The translations under genes and the position numbers were made by a program. Below, piece after piece: positions 9,007-18,341 of a stretch of DNA of 64,000 nt. The stretch comes from Bradyrhizobium septentrionale (lineage in GTDB: Bacteria; Pseudomonadota; Alphaproteobacteria; Rhizobiales; Xanthobacteraceae): NCBI RefSeq assembly GCF_011516645.4, contig NZ_CP088285.1, positions 3,924,501-3,988,500 on the forward strand, given 5' to 3'. The notes under the pieces were generated by a model. That model had not been told where the DNA came from. It was given only the letters and a program-made list of their open reading frames with translations, and searched no databases. The stretch's first letter is position 1. The number at the start of each line of letters is the position of its first letter.

Positions 9007-10065
9007 TCAATTCACCAGCCGGCCGTCGATCGGCGGCAGGAACTGGTCGTCGAAGATGTCGGCTACGTGCGGCCGCTTCTGGAATTTGAAATCCTCCGCG
9101 AGCTGGTCGATCGACCGCTCGAAGCGCTCCGCCTCGATGCCGCCGATGCCGTCGCGCTTCACTTCGCCGGTCAGGATGTTGTCGCGGATGATGGCGCGCA
9201 GCCGCTCGAGCTCGAGATCGCGCGAACCGCCATCCATCCGGCTCGCCACCTCGCCGGCGGCGCGCCCCGGGTCCTTGATGGCGAGGTTGGTGCCGCCGAT
9301 CACCGCGCGCACGAACCCTTTCACCGCATCCGGCTTCGCCGCGGCAAGGCGCGGGCTGACGATGACGGCAAAGCCATAGGCCTCGCAGCCATAGTCGGCG
9401 AAGCGCAGCACCGCGAGATCGTCGGCCGGCACGCCGCGATCCCGCAAATTGATTGCCGAGAGATAGGAGAAGCCGGTGACGGCATCGACCTGTCCGGCGG
9501 ACAGCATCGGCTCGCGCACCGCGGCGCTGATCGTGTTCTGTTTCACGCTCGAGAGCTTGATGCCGTTCTGCTTGGCGACAGCGGGCCACAACCGGATCGA
9601 GAGGTCGCCTTCGGCGACGCCGAGGTTCTTGCCTTCCATATCCGCCAGCGTCTTGATGCCGCGGCTCTTGCGGGCAATGATCGCGTAGGGCGCCTGGTTG
9701 AACAGCACGAGCACCGCCTTGACGGGCGCAGCGCCAGGCTTGTCGCGAAAGCGGATCAGCGCGTTGATGTCGACGAGTGCGAAATCGCTCGAGCCGTCGG
9801 CGACCCGTGCGATCGCGTCCGCCGAGCTGGTGGCGACGTTGGTGCCGACCGCAAGTGCCTCGGCGCTGAACAGGCCGCCGGTCTGTGCCATCACGAACGG
9901 CGCGGCGGCGGCATCAAGCGGACGGTCGAGCGTGAACTGGATGGCGAGCGACTGCGGCTGGTCGCTGGCGCGGAGCGGGGTGACAGCCGGCCACGCGCCG
10001 CCCGCGAGGCCGATCGCAGCGGCCAATATCCAGCGGAGAACGATGGTCCGAGTTACCTGCATCAT
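9007..10065 (-). CDS. ABC transporter substrate-binding protein (NMT1/SsuA type)
   Basis: 352 aa from the ATG at 10065; a TTG at 10086 is an alternative and neither has a strong ribosome site. An N-terminal hydrophobic segment (TIVLRWILAAAIGLAGGAWPA) is a signal peptide, so the protein is periplasmic. The rest follows the NitT/TauT/SsuA periplasmic fold, with blocks DFALVDINALIRF, VLVLFNQAPYAIIARK, IKTLADMEGKNLGVAEGD and AGQVDAVTGFSY. The ligand cannot be read; alkanesulfonates, nitrate or pyrimidine precursors are typical. No permease or ATPase genes adjoin it, so it is an orphan receptor. Confidence 0.85.
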   Translation of the reverse strand: MMQVTRTIVLRWILAAAIGLAGGAWPAVTPLRASDQPQSLAIQFTLDRPLDAAAAPFVMAQTGGLFSAEALAVGTNVATSSADAIARVADGSSDFALVDINALIRFRDKPGAAPVKAVLVLFNQAPYAIIARKSRGIKTLADMEGKNLGVAEGDLSIRLWPAVAKQNGIKLSSVKQNTISAAVREPMLSAGQVDAVTGFSYLSAINLRDRGVPADDLAVLRFADYGCEAYGFAVIVSPRLAAAKPDAVKGFVRAVIGGTNLAIKDPGRAAGEVASRMDGGSRDLELERLRAIIRDNILTGEVKRDGIGGIEAERFERSIDQLAEDFKFQKRPHVADIFDDQFLPPIDGRLVN

Positions 10066-10312
10066 GACATCCGGGAGGCGAGACAAAGTGCCGCGCCGGT
10101 GCGCCCTGCTTCATGGCATCGAATGCGCCAGGGCAACGTGCAATTTCAAGCGTTATTTGCAGGCATTTTGCTCCAGGCAAGGTGAACGGCCGATGACTGC
10201 CTTGTTTTCGCCTAGGGTTGTTCAGCTTGCATTCGGTTTGGGGAACCTAATCTGGAGGCAGTGGTTAGCTAACCAAGGCCCGTCGGGCCAGCTTCCACCA
10301 AGGATGACTGCA

Positions 10313-10753
10313 ATGTTTGCGCGAGAAGGTGTTTTTTCGTCCATTGGCCGCGCAGCCACATTGGCAACGGTTGCCGCCGTGGCGCTGACGGCCGTTGAGC
10401 CGACGATGGCGTTCGCAGGCTCGGCTGCGGCGGGCAAGGCGGCCGCTGTGACCACGTCGCACGGCACCAGCGGCGCGACCGATTTCAGTGCACGCCGTCG
10501 CTACTATGGCGGAGGCGGCGCGGCTGCCGCGGCCGCGTTCGCCGGGATCGTCGGCACGGGTCTCGCGATCGCCGCGGCCCAGAGCCGCCGCGATTACTAC
10601 GACTCGTACGGCTATTACGACGGTGGCCCGACCTATTACGGTGGTGGCCCCGCCTATTACGGTGGCGGCCCGGTCTATTATGGCGGCGGACCGTATTATG
10701 GTTACCACGGCTATTACGGGCGCCGCTCGCAGCTGCCCTATACGCCGTACTGA
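10313..10753 (+). CDS. Gly/Tyr-rich small exported protein
   Basis: 146 aa from the ATG at 10313, with AAGGA seven bases upstream; an earlier ATG at 10304 overlaps that site. The N-terminus has a signal-like segment (ATLATVAAVALTAVEPTMAFA), and a second hydrophobic stretch (GGGAAAAAAFAGIVGTGLAIAAA) may be a membrane helix. The C-terminal third is made of YYGGGP-type repeats at least four times over, with Arg and Tyr. Proteins of this style are frequent in Bradyrhizobium and relatives and have no assigned function; an envelope role is likely. It is monocistronic, ending in a strong terminator. Confidence 0.8.
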   Translation: MFAREGVFSSIGRAATLATVAAVALTAVEPTMAFAGSAAAGKAAAVTTSHGTSGATDFSARRRYYGGGGAAAAAAFAGIVGTGLAIAAAQSRRDYYDSYGYYDGGPTYYGGGPAYYGGGPVYYGGGPYYGYHGYYGRRSQLPYTPY

Positions 10754-10789
10754 GACGGCCGGCGGTTCTCAGAACTGTCACAAACGATC

Positions 10790-10820
10790 AATCCACCGGC
10801 CTCAGGCCGGTGGATTTTTT
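10790..10820 (+). terminator. Rho-independent terminator
   Basis: AATCCACCGGCC and GGCCGGTGGATT form a perfect 12-bp stem with a three-base loop, followed by a T run. It is placed right after the Gly/Tyr-rich gene. Confidence 0.92.
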
Positions 10821-10869
10821 CATGAGCGCCGTTAACACGCTGGCGACGCGTTTCGATTAGGTTCGAAGG

Positions 10870-11265
10870 ATGAGTGATTCGATCGATCGGCTCTACCAGG
10901 CGGTGATCGCGGCCAAGGATCTTGATCCGGCAATTTCGCGCACGGCACGGCTGTTCCAGCGCGGCCCGGCCAAGATGGCCAAGAAGCTCGCCGAGGAAGC
11001 GATCGAAGTCGTGATCGACGCCGTCGCCGGCAAGTCGGATGCCGTGGTCCGCGAAAGCGCCGACCTGTTCTACAACCTCACCGTTCTCTGGGCGTCGGCC
11101 GGCGTCAAGCCGGAGGACGTCTGGCGCGAGATGGAGCGGCGCGAGCGGCTACTCGGGATCGCCGAGAAGCTGCCGAAGTCGCCAGTCAAGCTGCCCAAAA
11201 CTGCGCCCGTCCCGGTGGTTCGGCGCCGAATTGTCGCGCTGGAGAACCGGCTGCGCAAACGGTAG
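10870..11265 (+). CDS. HisE-like phosphoribosyl-ATP pyrophosphatase family protein
   Basis: 131 aa. The all-alpha NTP pyrophosphohydrolase (MazG/HisE) metal-binding pattern is visible as KLAEEAIEVVIDAV followed by ESADLFYNLTVLW. The length and the context RGPAKMAKKLAEEA match HisE, which hydrolyses phosphoribosyl-ATP in histidine synthesis. However, no his genes adjoin it, the N-terminus is atypical, and a 35-residue Lys/Pro/Arg tail is appended. It may be a second, specialised HisE or a house-cleaning pyrophosphatase. It probably starts its own transcript after the terminator at 10790-10820. Confidence 0.8.
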   Translation: MSDSIDRLYQAVIAAKDLDPAISRTARLFQRGPAKMAKKLAEEAIEVVIDAVAGKSDAVVRESADLFYNLTVLWASAGVKPEDVWREMERRERLLGIAEKLPKSPVKLPKTAPVPVVRRRIVALENRLRKR

Positions 11266-11334
11266 CCGCAAATCGTCCCAAATCAGCCCAATCCCGGCAT
11301 GGACAAATCCGCTCCATGATGGTTCATCGCGCCC

Positions 11335-11916
11335 ATGTTGAAACGGATTTACGACTGGTGCGTCGAGGCGGCCGACAAGCCCTACGCACTCTGGATTCTC
11401 GCGGCCGTCTCGTTCGCTGAGAGCTCCTTCTTCCCGATCCCTCCCGACATCATGCTGCTGCCGATGTCGTTGGCGCGGCCGAAGCGGGCGTGGTGGTTTG
11501 CGACGGTCTGTACGGTTGCGTCTGTCGCCGGCGGCGTGCTCGGCTACGCGATCGGCGCGCTGCTCTACGACTCGCTCGGGCAGTGGCTGATCCATCTCTA
11601 CGGCCTGTCCGACAAGGTCGACGCGTTCCGCGCCTCCTATGCCGAATGGGGCGCCGTGATCATCCTGCTGAAGGGGCTGACGCCGATCCCCTACAAGCTC
11701 GTGACCATCACCTCGGGCTTTGCCGGCTACAACATCTGGCTGTTCGTCCTGTGCTCGATCGTCGCGCGCGGCGGCCGCTTCTTCTTCGTTGCGGTGCTGC
11801 TCAACCGCTATGGCGATGTCATCCGCGCGGAGCTCGAGAAGCGGCTCGGCCTGTGGGTTGCGATCGGCGCGATCGTGCTGGTGCTGGGCTTTGTTGTCGC
11901 ATTCAAGCTGATCTAA
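11335..11916 (+). CDS. YqaA/DedA-like inner-membrane protein
   Basis: 193 aa with about four or five hydrophobic segments. Family hallmarks are FAESSFFPIPPDIMLLPM near residue 28, then LGYAIGALLYDSLG, and the re-entrant LKGLTPIPYKLVTITSGFAG segment. YqaA is a branch of the DedA/VTT superfamily, whose better-studied members flip lipids such as undecaprenyl phosphate; the role of this branch is less certain. The gene follows the HisE-like gene by 69 bp in the same direction. Confidence 0.85.
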   Translation: MLKRIYDWCVEAADKPYALWILAAVSFAESSFFPIPPDIMLLPMSLARPKRAWWFATVCTVASVAGGVLGYAIGALLYDSLGQWLIHLYGLSDKVDAFRASYAEWGAVIILLKGLTPIPYKLVTITSGFAGYNIWLFVLCSIVARGGRFFFVAVLLNRYGDVIRAELEKRLGLWVAIGAIVLVLGFVVAFKLI

Positions 11917-11998
11917 CCAAAGTTCTAGCTGTTCGCGTCTTTGCCCGCGGACAGCTTCGGACTACGCTCGCTGCGATGGCTGCTGGAATCGACGACCG

Positions 11999-12538
11999 GT
12001 GAATCTCGCGAGACTCAAGCCCGCCGGGGAGCACGTTGCGATGGCGGGCCTTGCGCTGTCGATGGCGCTGCCTGCGAGCGACAGAGGATGGGCGCAGACC
12101 GCGCCGCCCGCGCTCGGCGTGCAGTCGCCCGCGCAACTGCCTGTTGAGCCTCAGCCGCCACAGATGGAGTTACCGCCGGCGCCGGTCGAGCGCGAGAATC
12201 CCGGGCTGATCAACGAAATCGGAAAGCTGTTCGAGAAGTCGAAGTCGGCGCTGCCTGCGCTGAAGAGCCCTGGCGAGACCATCAACGACCTGTCGAACAT
12301 CGCGCGCCCCTCGACGGTGGTGACCGGACGCGCGGCCTGCGTGGTGGCGTCGAACGGTGCGCCCGACTGCAAGATCGGCGCCGACCGGCTGTGCCAGAGC
12401 AAGGGGTTTCGGGAAGGCAAGGGCATCGATACCGGCGCCTTCGAGAAATGCTCGCCGCTGGTTTATTTGCCAGGCCACAAGCGCGGCCCGAACGACTGCA
12501 AGACCGAAAATTTCGTGACACGGGCGGTCTGCCAATAA
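11999..12538 (+). CDS. Uncharacterised exported protein with conserved cysteines
   Basis: 179 aa from a GTG start; an ATG 14 codons later is also possible. The N-terminal stretch AMAGLALSMALPASDRGWAQ looks like a signal peptide, followed by a Pro-rich linker (QSPAQLPVEPQPPQMELPPA). The C-terminal 80 residues contain five to six Cys (AACVV, PDCKIG, RLCQSK, EKCSPL, NDCKTE, AVCQ) spaced as in periplasmic disulfide-bonded proteins. I do not recognise the family. It lies 82 bp after the YqaA gene. Confidence 0.75.
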   Translation: MNLARLKPAGEHVAMAGLALSMALPASDRGWAQTAPPALGVQSPAQLPVEPQPPQMELPPAPVERENPGLINEIGKLFEKSKSALPALKSPGETINDLSNIARPSTVVTGRAACVVASNGAPDCKIGADRLCQSKGFREGKGIDTGAFEKCSPLVYLPGHKRGPNDCKTENFVTRAVCQ

Positions 12539-12552
12539 GGCGGGCCAAACCA

Positions 12553-12580
12553 CGTCTGGGATGCCAGACGCCTGCGAAAA
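12553..12580 (+). terminator. Possible weak terminator
   Basis: CGTCTGG/CCAGACG forms a 7-bp stem with a GATG loop 15 bp after the upstream stop codon, but only a poor A/T tail follows. Confidence 0.4.
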
Positions 12581-12713
12581 ATGCCGTGCCTGGATGAGGT
12601 TTTGTCATCCATTTCGCAGCGCCGTAACGCAATACTTGACACTGGAAAGATTCTTGTTGGTATGACGGTCAGCATTCGAGATCAACGACGACCAACCCGA
12701 GGATCCGCACCCA

Positions 12714-13682
12714 ATGTCCATGCCTGCTCTGTTCAAGGGCCGCCTGTCTCTTCCCGTGATCGGGGCGCCGCTGTTCATCATCTCCGTGCCCGACCTCGTC
12801 ATCGCCCAGTGCAAGGCCGGCGTGGTCGGCTCGTTTCCGTCGCTGAACGCGCGGCCGCCGGAACTGCTCGACGAATGGCTGTACCGGATCAAGGAAGAGC
12901 TCGCCGCCTATGACAAGGCCCATCCGGAGCGGCCGTCGGCGCCGTTCGCGGTGAACCAGATCGTGCACAAGTCGAACAACCGGCTCGATCACGACATGGC
13001 GCTTTGCGAGAAGCACAAGGTGCCGATGATCATCTCCTCGCTCGGCGCGCGCGAGGAGCTCAACCAGGCCGTCCATGGCTGGGGCGGCATCGTCTTCCAC
13101 GACGTGATCAATCAGAAGTTCGCGCACAAGGCGATCGAGAAGGGCGCCGACGGCCTGATCCTGGTCGCAGCCGGCGCCGGCGGTCATGCCGGCACGCTCT
13201 CGCCGTTCCCGTTCGTGTCGGAGACGCGGCAGTGGTTCGACGGACCCATTGCGCTGTCGGGCACGATTGCCAACGGCCGCGCCATCCGCGCCGCGCGCAT
13301 CATCGGCGCCGACTTCGCCTATATCGGCTCCGCCTTCATCGCGACGCAGGAGGCGAACGCGGTCGAGAGCTACAAGAGCATGATCACCAATTCGTCCGCC
13401 GAGGACATCGTCTATTCCAACTTGTTCACCGGCGTGCACGGCAATTATTTGAAGCCGTCGATCGTCGCGGCCGGCATGGATCCGGAGAACCTGCCGACTT
13501 CCGATCCCTCGAAGATGAGCTTCGGCACCGATTCCTCCGGCGAGCGCGCCAAGCCGAAGGCCTGGAAGGAGATCTGGGGCTCGGGCCAGGGCGTCGGCAG
13601 CATTTCCAAGGTGGTGCCTGCCGCCGAGCTGATCGCTCGCTTCAAGAAAGAGTACGACGAAGCGGTCGATCCGGCGCTCTGA
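12714..13682 (+). CDS. Nitronate monooxygenase (NMO/2-nitropropane dioxygenase family)
   Basis: 322 aa FMN-dependent TIM-barrel enzyme. Visible features are IGAPLFIISVPDLVIAQCKAGVVGSFPS at the N-terminus (substrate and FMN entry), the phosphate-binding GADGLILVAAGAGGHAG segment, and ALSGTIANGRAIRAARIIGADFAYIGSAFIAT (the second glycine-rich FMN phosphate site). It oxidises alkyl nitronates; many family members have unknown natural substrates. The start follows GAGGA. The stop overlaps the next start by one base (TGATG), so it is translationally coupled to a thioesterase-like gene. A paralogue is at 19992-20969. Confidence 0.9.
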   Translation: MSMPALFKGRLSLPVIGAPLFIISVPDLVIAQCKAGVVGSFPSLNARPPELLDEWLYRIKEELAAYDKAHPERPSAPFAVNQIVHKSNNRLDHDMALCEKHKVPMIISSLGAREELNQAVHGWGGIVFHDVINQKFAHKAIEKGADGLILVAAGAGGHAGTLSPFPFVSETRQWFDGPIALSGTIANGRAIRAARIIGADFAYIGSAFIATQEANAVESYKSMITNSSAEDIVYSNLFTGVHGNYLKPSIVAAGMDPENLPTSDPSKMSFGTDSSGERAKPKAWKEIWGSGQGVGSISKVVPAAELIARFKKEYDEAVDPAL

Positions 13683-14452
13683 TGGAGCCGATCTTTCGCG
13701 TTGACGGCGACCGCGTCGTCACCAGTCCCGATGCCGCGGGTCCATGGGATCCGCGGATGCAGCACGGCTCTGCGCCGGCGGCACTCGTGGTGTGGGCTGC
13801 CGAAGCCATCCCCACGCCGGTGCCGATGCGGATCGCGCGCGTCACGATCGACCTGATGCGTCCGGTGCCGGTGGCGCCGCTGACGGTTGAGAGCGAGATC
13901 CTGCGCGACGGCCGCAAGATCCAGCTCTGCGGCGTCAGGCTCTTCGCCGACGGCGTTCTCGTCGTCTCGGCCAGCGTGCTGAAGATCAAGCATCAGGCGG
14001 CCGAGCTGCCGCCCGAGATTGCCGATCTCCCGGTCGATCTTCCGGGGCCCGATCAATGCTCGGCCGAGCCGGGCGACATCAGCAGCCCGTTCGTCAGATG
14101 TATCTCGATGCGCGCCGCGCGCGGCCGTTTCGGCCAGATCGGGCCGGGCGCGATCTGGTTCCGCGTCGACCAGCCGCTGATCGCGGGCGCCGCCGTCTCG
14201 CAGGCGATGCGCGCGGTGGTCGCCTCGGATTTCTCCAACGGCACCTCGCCGGCGCTCGATTTCAACCAATGGACCTTCATCAACGCCGACCTCACCGTGA
14301 GCCTGGCGCGCGAGCCGCTCGGCGACTGGATCCTGCTCGACGGCGAATCCTGGATCGGGGCTGACGGCGCCGGCCTTGCGATGTCGCGGCTCGCCGACCA
14401 GCGCGGCTATTTCGGCCGGGCGGTCCAGAGCCTGGTGATCGAGCGGCGCTAA
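13682..14452 (+). CDS. Acyl-CoA thioesterase-like (double hotdog) protein
   Basis: 256 aa. Pattern of the TesB-like thioesterase superfamily: an N-terminal hotdog with HGSAPAALVVWAAEAIPTPVPMRIARVTIDLMRPVPV, where the P-x-x-x-x-x-D-L-M-R-P-V-P block is typical, and a C-terminal hotdog ending DWILLDGESWIGADGAGLAMSRLAD. It would hydrolyse acyl-CoA esters or act as an acyl-CoA-binding partner. It overlaps the NMO stop codon by one base, so the two are made from one message. Pairing with NMO suggests a joint catabolic step, by inference only. Confidence 0.82.
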   Translation: MEPIFRVDGDRVVTSPDAAGPWDPRMQHGSAPAALVVWAAEAIPTPVPMRIARVTIDLMRPVPVAPLTVESEILRDGRKIQLCGVRLFADGVLVVSASVLKIKHQAAELPPEIADLPVDLPGPDQCSAEPGDISSPFVRCISMRAARGRFGQIGPGAIWFRVDQPLIAGAAVSQAMRAVVASDFSNGTSPALDFNQWTFINADLTVSLAREPLGDWILLDGESWIGADGAGLAMSRLADQRGYFGRAVQSLVIERR

Positions 14453-14849
14453 CTAGGACTAGGCTTCCCCAACCTCCCCTTGAAAAGGGGAGGTCGCTTT
14501 GCGCGTCAGAGCAAAGCGGGTGGGGATCAACTCTCTCCGCATACGGCATCGCCTGCGGCTGACCCCCATCCCGACCTTCCCCCTTTCAGGGGGAAGGGGA
14601 AGATCAGCCGCGCCTTTGGGGGTTCGTTGACCGGCCCGCCGTGCGTGAACTGCTGCCAAGCGGCTGCCCTTGCAGCAAAAATAACCCGGCTTCCCGGGAA
14701 CGGTTCGCGGCACCAGCGAGTTTCGCTCCGGTGAGGGGCCCCATGATGCGTATCGATCCCACCGCCGGTATCGTGGCCATGGCCGCCCGGCGGCGGTGTG
14801 ACATGGCACCGGTTCGTGGTGAGGCCCGGCGGCCGCAGGGGCGGTCGCG
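14453..14849. repeat. Intergenic region with family E repeat
   Basis: 14461-14606 contains CCTCCCCTTGAAAAGGGGAG and CCCCCTTTCAGGGGGAAGGG, two short hairpins joined by GGTGGGGATC...GACCCCCATCC, a long interrupted palindrome. Similar CCTCTCCC-type elements are at 50220-50425 and 54790-55045. From 14607 to 14849 I see no gene; the histidine kinase promoter should lie here. Confidence 0.6.
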
Positions 14850-16976
14850 ATGAGGCCCGGCCCGTCCTCGGAACGCGCGGTCATCCTTGCCGCAAGCGAG
14901 CGGGACGCCGTCAAGACGGCCCATCTGATCAAGGAAGCCGGCTACTACGCCAATATCTGCGGCGATCTCGCCGAGCTCGAGCGCCAGGTCGCAAGCGGGG
15001 CGGGCCTTGCCATCATTGCCGATGAGGCGATCCGGAGCGCCGACCTCGCCGGTCTGACGCGCTGGCTGAACGAGCAGCCGTCATGGTCGGATTTCCCGAT
15101 CGTGCTGATGAGCGAGGGCGGCGGGCCCGAGCGCAATCCCGAGGCGGCGCGGCTCGGCCGCGCGCTCGGCAATGTCACCTTCGTCGAGCGTCCGTTTCAT
15201 CCGACCACGCTGGTGAGCCTGGTCGCCGCCGCGGTGCGCGGCCGCCGCCGCCAGTATCAGACCCGCCAGATCCTGGAGGATCTGACCGAGAGCGAAGGCC
15301 TGTTGCAGACCGCGCTCGATGCCGGCCATCTCGGCGCGCTCGAACTTCATATGCCGGATTTCGAGCTCGAAGCGTCGCCGACCTGCAAGAGATTCTTCGG
15401 GCGCAAGCCTGCCGATCCCTTCACCTATCCGGAGCTGCTGGATGCGGTGCATCCCGACGACCGTGCCCGCCGCAGCAAAATCGTCGCGCAGACGCTGCGC
15501 ACCGGCGCGGATTACCGGATCGAATATCGCAACATCTGGCCCGACGGCACCCAGCACTGGCTCGACGTCCGCGCCCGCGCGGTGCGCCGGCCCGACGGCA
15601 GCATCCGCTCGCTGGTCGGGGTCTGCTCCGACATCACCGCGCGCAAGACCGCCGAGATCGAGCGCGAGGCGCTGCTGGCGCAGCTCGCCGCCGAGCGCAC
15701 CGCGCTTGCCGAGCTCACCGCGACGCTGGAGCAGCGGGTCGAGCAGCGCACCGCCGACCTGATGAAGGAGGTTGCCGCGCGCGAGCGGGCGCAGGAGCAG
15801 CTCCGCCATTCCCAGAAGATGGAGGCGATCGGCCAGCTCACCGGCGGCGTCGCGCACGACTTCAACAATCTGTTGATGGCGGTGATGGGCAATCTCGACC
15901 TGCTGCGCAAGCGGATGCCGGAGGATCCGCGCCTGCGGCGGCTGGTCGACGGCGCGCTGCAGGGCGCCGAGCGCGGCGCCTCGCTGACGCAGCGGCTGTT
16001 GGCATTCGCGCGGCAGCAGGATCTGCGCGCGGTGCCGGTCGATCTCGGCGCGCTGGTGCGCGACATGAGCAATCTGCTGGAGCGCTCGCTCGGTCCGCGC
16101 GTGATGCTGCGGCTCGACATTCCCGCCGGCTTGCCGCCGGCCTGTGTCGACACCAACCAGCTCGAGCTCGCGGTGCTCAACCTTGCGATCAATGCGCGCG
16201 ATGCGATGCCGGATGGCGGCACCATCGAGATCAGTCTCGCGGCCTTGCAGGCGAAGAACGATCCGGCGCTGCAGCCGGGCAATTACCTGAAACTGTCGGT
16301 GGTCGACGGCGGCACCGGCATGTCGCCGGACGTGCTGAAGCGGGCGATCGAGCCGTTCTTCTCGTCGAAGCCGGTGGGCAAGGGCACCGGGCTCGGGCTG
16401 TCGATGGTGCATGGGCTCGCGGTGCAGCTCGGCGGCGCGCTGCAGCTGTCGAGCGCGGTCGGCAAGGGCACCACGGCCGCGCTGGTGCTGCCGGTCGCAA
16501 CCGCAGCGCCGGAGGCCGAGAGCCCGGCGCCCGCCGCGCAGACGGTCAAGCGCTCGGCGGTGATCCTGCTGGTCGACGACGATCCGTTGATCGCGATGTC
16601 CACCATGGAGATGCTGGAGGACCTTGGCCATCGCGTGATCGGCGCCAATTCGGCGCGTCACGCGCTCGATATCATCAGGAGCGACCAGGAGATCGACCTG
16701 ATGATGACCGATCACGTCATGCCCGGCATGACCGGCATCGAGCTCGCCGCGGCCTCGCGCAAGCTGCGGCCGCAACTTCCCGTGCTGCTCGCCACCGGCT
16801 ATGCCGAATTGCCCGACGGCATCCAGGTCGACCTGCCGCGGTTGGCCAAGCCCTACCACCAGGATCAGCTGCGCGAGCGGCTCGATCAGTTGCTCGGGCA
16901 GGGCGTCGGTCAGCACACCGCCGCCGCCAGCGCCGACAGTCGCGACACGCCTTCCGGTCTCTCCCCGTCACCCTGA
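14850..16976 (+). CDS. Hybrid sensor histidine kinase/response regulator (cytosolic)
   Basis: 708 aa. Order: an N-terminal receiver-like domain (about 8-125) in which the usual phospho-Asp strand reads IIADEA, so it is probably non-phosphorylatable; a PAS domain (about 150-275, ending [14 protein letters not shown]); a coiled coil (about 275-325); HisKA with H-box [13 protein letters not shown] (His336); HATPase with [23 protein letters not shown] and [14 protein letters not shown]; and a C-terminal receiver with VDDDPL and MTDHVMPG (phospho-Asp621). There is no transmembrane segment, so it senses an intracellular or diffusible cue. No partner regulator is adjacent. The last codons and the stop lie in a repeat element (16968-17026). 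Confidence 0.92.
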   Translation: MRPGPSSERAVILAASERDAVKTAHLIKEAGYYANICGDLAELERQVASGAGLAIIADEAIRSADLAGLTRWLNEQPSWSDFPIVLMSEGGGPERNPEAARLGRALGNVTFVERPFHPTTLVSLVAAAVRGRRRQYQTRQILEDLTESEGLLQTALDAGHLGALELHMPDFELEASPTCKRFFGRKPADPFTYPELLDAVHPDDRARRSKIVAQTLRTGADYRIEYRNIWPDGTQHWLDVRARAVRRPDGSIRSLVGVCSDITARKTAEIEREALLAQLAAERTALAELTATLEQRVEQRTADLMKEVAARERAQEQLRHSQKMEAIGQLTGGVAHDFNNLLMAVMGNLDLLRKRMPEDPRLRRLVDGALQGAERGASLTQRLLAFARQQDLRAVPVDLGALVRDMSNLLERSLGPRVMLRLDIPAGLPPACVDTNQLELAVLNLAINARDAMPDGGTIEISLAALQAKNDPALQPGNYLKLSVVDGGTGMSPDVLKRAIEPFFSSKPVGKGTGLGLSMVHGLAVQLGGALQLSSAVGKGTTAALVLPVATAAPEAESPAPAAQTVKRSAVILLVDDDPLIAMSTMEMLEDLGHRVIGANSARHALDIIRSDQEIDLMMTDHVMPGMTGIELAAASRKLRPQLPVLLATGYAELPDGIQVDLPRLAKPYHQDQLRERLDQLLGQGVGQHTAAASADSRDTPSGLSPSP

Positions 16977-17026
16977 GGAGCCGCGCTTGCGCGACGTCTC
17001 GAAAGGCGGCGGCCCGGCTGCGGTCG
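16968..17026. repeat. Family D repeat, partial copy
   Basis: Contains GTCACCCTGAGGAGCCGCGC, then TTGCGCGACGTCTCGAAAGG, the same module as at 40697. It overlaps the 3' end of the histidine kinase gene and supplies its stop codon. Confidence 0.75.
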
Positions 17027-17142
17027 CGTCGCTGACAATGTCGGAAACGTGAACTGCGCGCGACGGATCGGCGGGAAGGATGCGCGCGTGACCGGTGTTG
17101 CTCACATCACGTCGAAGAACGCCGAGCACTTGGAGCTGCCCT

Positions 17143-18099
17143 ATGAAGATGCCCACCCGAATAGCGATGTCTGCCGCTCTGGCCGGCTTGGCCATGCAGG
17201 CCTCGGCAAGCGACCTGCAATCGAGCCGCCGGTCGATCTCGTATCACACGGTGGATATCCTGGGCGTCAACATCTTCTACCGCGAGGCGGGGCCCGCCGA
17301 CGCACCGGCCGTGCTGCTGCTCCACGGCTTTCCATCCTCATCGCGGATGTGGGAGCCGTTACTGCCTCTTCTCGCCGACAAATATCACGTGATTGCCCCC
17401 GATTATCCGGGGTTCGGCAACAGCAGCACGCCGGAGCCGTCGAGTTTCGAATACACCTTCGACAACCTCGCGCGCGTCACGGACGAGCTCACGACAAAGC
17501 TCGGGCTCGCGCACTATGTGCTGTTCATGCAGGACTATGGCGGGCCGGTCGGCTTTCGCCTGGCGCTTGCGCATCCCGAACGAGTCCGCGCCATCATTGT
17601 CCAGAACGCGGTGGCCCACGAACAGGGCTTGGGCCCGCTTTGGGACGCTCGCAGGAAATTCTGGGCGGATCCGGCGCACGAGCTCGACAAGCTCAAGGCC
17701 AACTTCACGTCCTTCGACGCGACGCGCCAGCGTCATGTCGGAACGAGCCCGCATCCCGAACGCTACGATCCGGATCTGTGGGTCGACGAAGCAGCGTTCT
17801 TGTCCCGTCCGGGCCAGGCCGACATCCAGGCCACGCTGTTCCTGGACTATCGGACAAACCTTGCCTCCTATCCGCTATGGCAGAAATGGCTCCGCGAGGC
17901 GCAGCCGCGAACCCTCGTCGTCTGGGGCAAATACGACCCGTCGTTCACCGTCGCCGGCGCAACCGCCTATGCCGACGATGTGCCGGGAGCCGAGGTACAC
18001 ATCCTGGATGGGGGACATTTCGCGCTCGACGAAGCGACCGACGAGATCGCGACGCTGGTTCGCGGCTTCCTTGCGCGTCTCGACCAGCGCAAGGAGTAA
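17143..18099 (+). CDS. Alpha/beta hydrolase with Asp nucleophile (dehalogenase/epoxide-hydrolase type)
   Basis: 318 aa from the ATG at 17143, where GGAGC lies six bases upstream. The N-terminal MSAALAGLAMQASAS may be a signal peptide. The fold is clear: LLLHGFPSSSRMWEPL (oxyanion HG), VIAPDYPGFGNS, the nucleophile elbow MQDYGGPVG with Asp in place of Ser, VVWGKYDPSF (acid) and DGGHFALDE (catalytic His). An Asp nucleophile is used by haloalkane dehalogenases, fluoroacetate dehalogenases and epoxide hydrolases. The substrate is unknown, and export would be unusual for those enzymes. It is isolated between repeats. Confidence 0.85.
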   Translation: MKMPTRIAMSAALAGLAMQASASDLQSSRRSISYHTVDILGVNIFYREAGPADAPAVLLLHGFPSSSRMWEPLLPLLADKYHVIAPDYPGFGNSSTPEPSSFEYTFDNLARVTDELTTKLGLAHYVLFMQDYGGPVGFRLALAHPERVRAIIVQNAVAHEQGLGPLWDARRKFWADPAHELDKLKANFTSFDATRQRHVGTSPHPERYDPDLWVDEAAFLSRPGQADIQATLFLDYRTNLASYPLWQKWLREAQPRTLVVWGKYDPSFTVAGATAYADDVPGAEVHILDGGHFALDEATDEIATLVRGFLARLDQRKE

Positions 18100-18130
18100 C
18101 GCGGAATGTGCCGCCGCCGGCGGCCTCTCC

Positions 18131-18315
18131 CCGTCATGCGGACTTGACCCGTCACCCCCGCGCAACGGCTTTGCCGTTGTCGCTGGAGGTGCGAGCGGAG
18201 CGAGCCTCGAAGGGCGCGGCGCGGCTGTCACCGCGACAGGCCGGGACGCGCGCTGAAATATCGGGGCCGTGCATCCTTCGAGACGGCCGCTGTGCGGCCT
18301 CCTCAGGATGACGGT
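18131..18315. repeat. Family D repeat, long copy
   Basis: Modules are CCCCGCGCAACGGCTTTGCC, GGAGGTGCGAGCGGAGCGAG, CCGTGCATCCTTCGAGACGG and CTCCTCAGGATGACGG. It shares modules with 36477-36630 and 40697-40852 and fills the gap between the hydrolase and the convergent ligase. Confidence 0.8.
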
Positions 18316-18341
18316 GATAGGTTTTGCGCGCGCCGCGATGC

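Noticed and set aside
10313..10753. Longer version of the Gly/Tyr-rich gene starting at 9698.
   Set aside because: The extension is antisense to the substrate-binding protein and lacks a ribosome site. The ATG at 10313 is followed by a signal peptide.
14453..14849. Coding gene in the gap before the histidine kinase.
   Set aside because: The frames are made from a palindromic repeat and have no ribosome site or family-like content.
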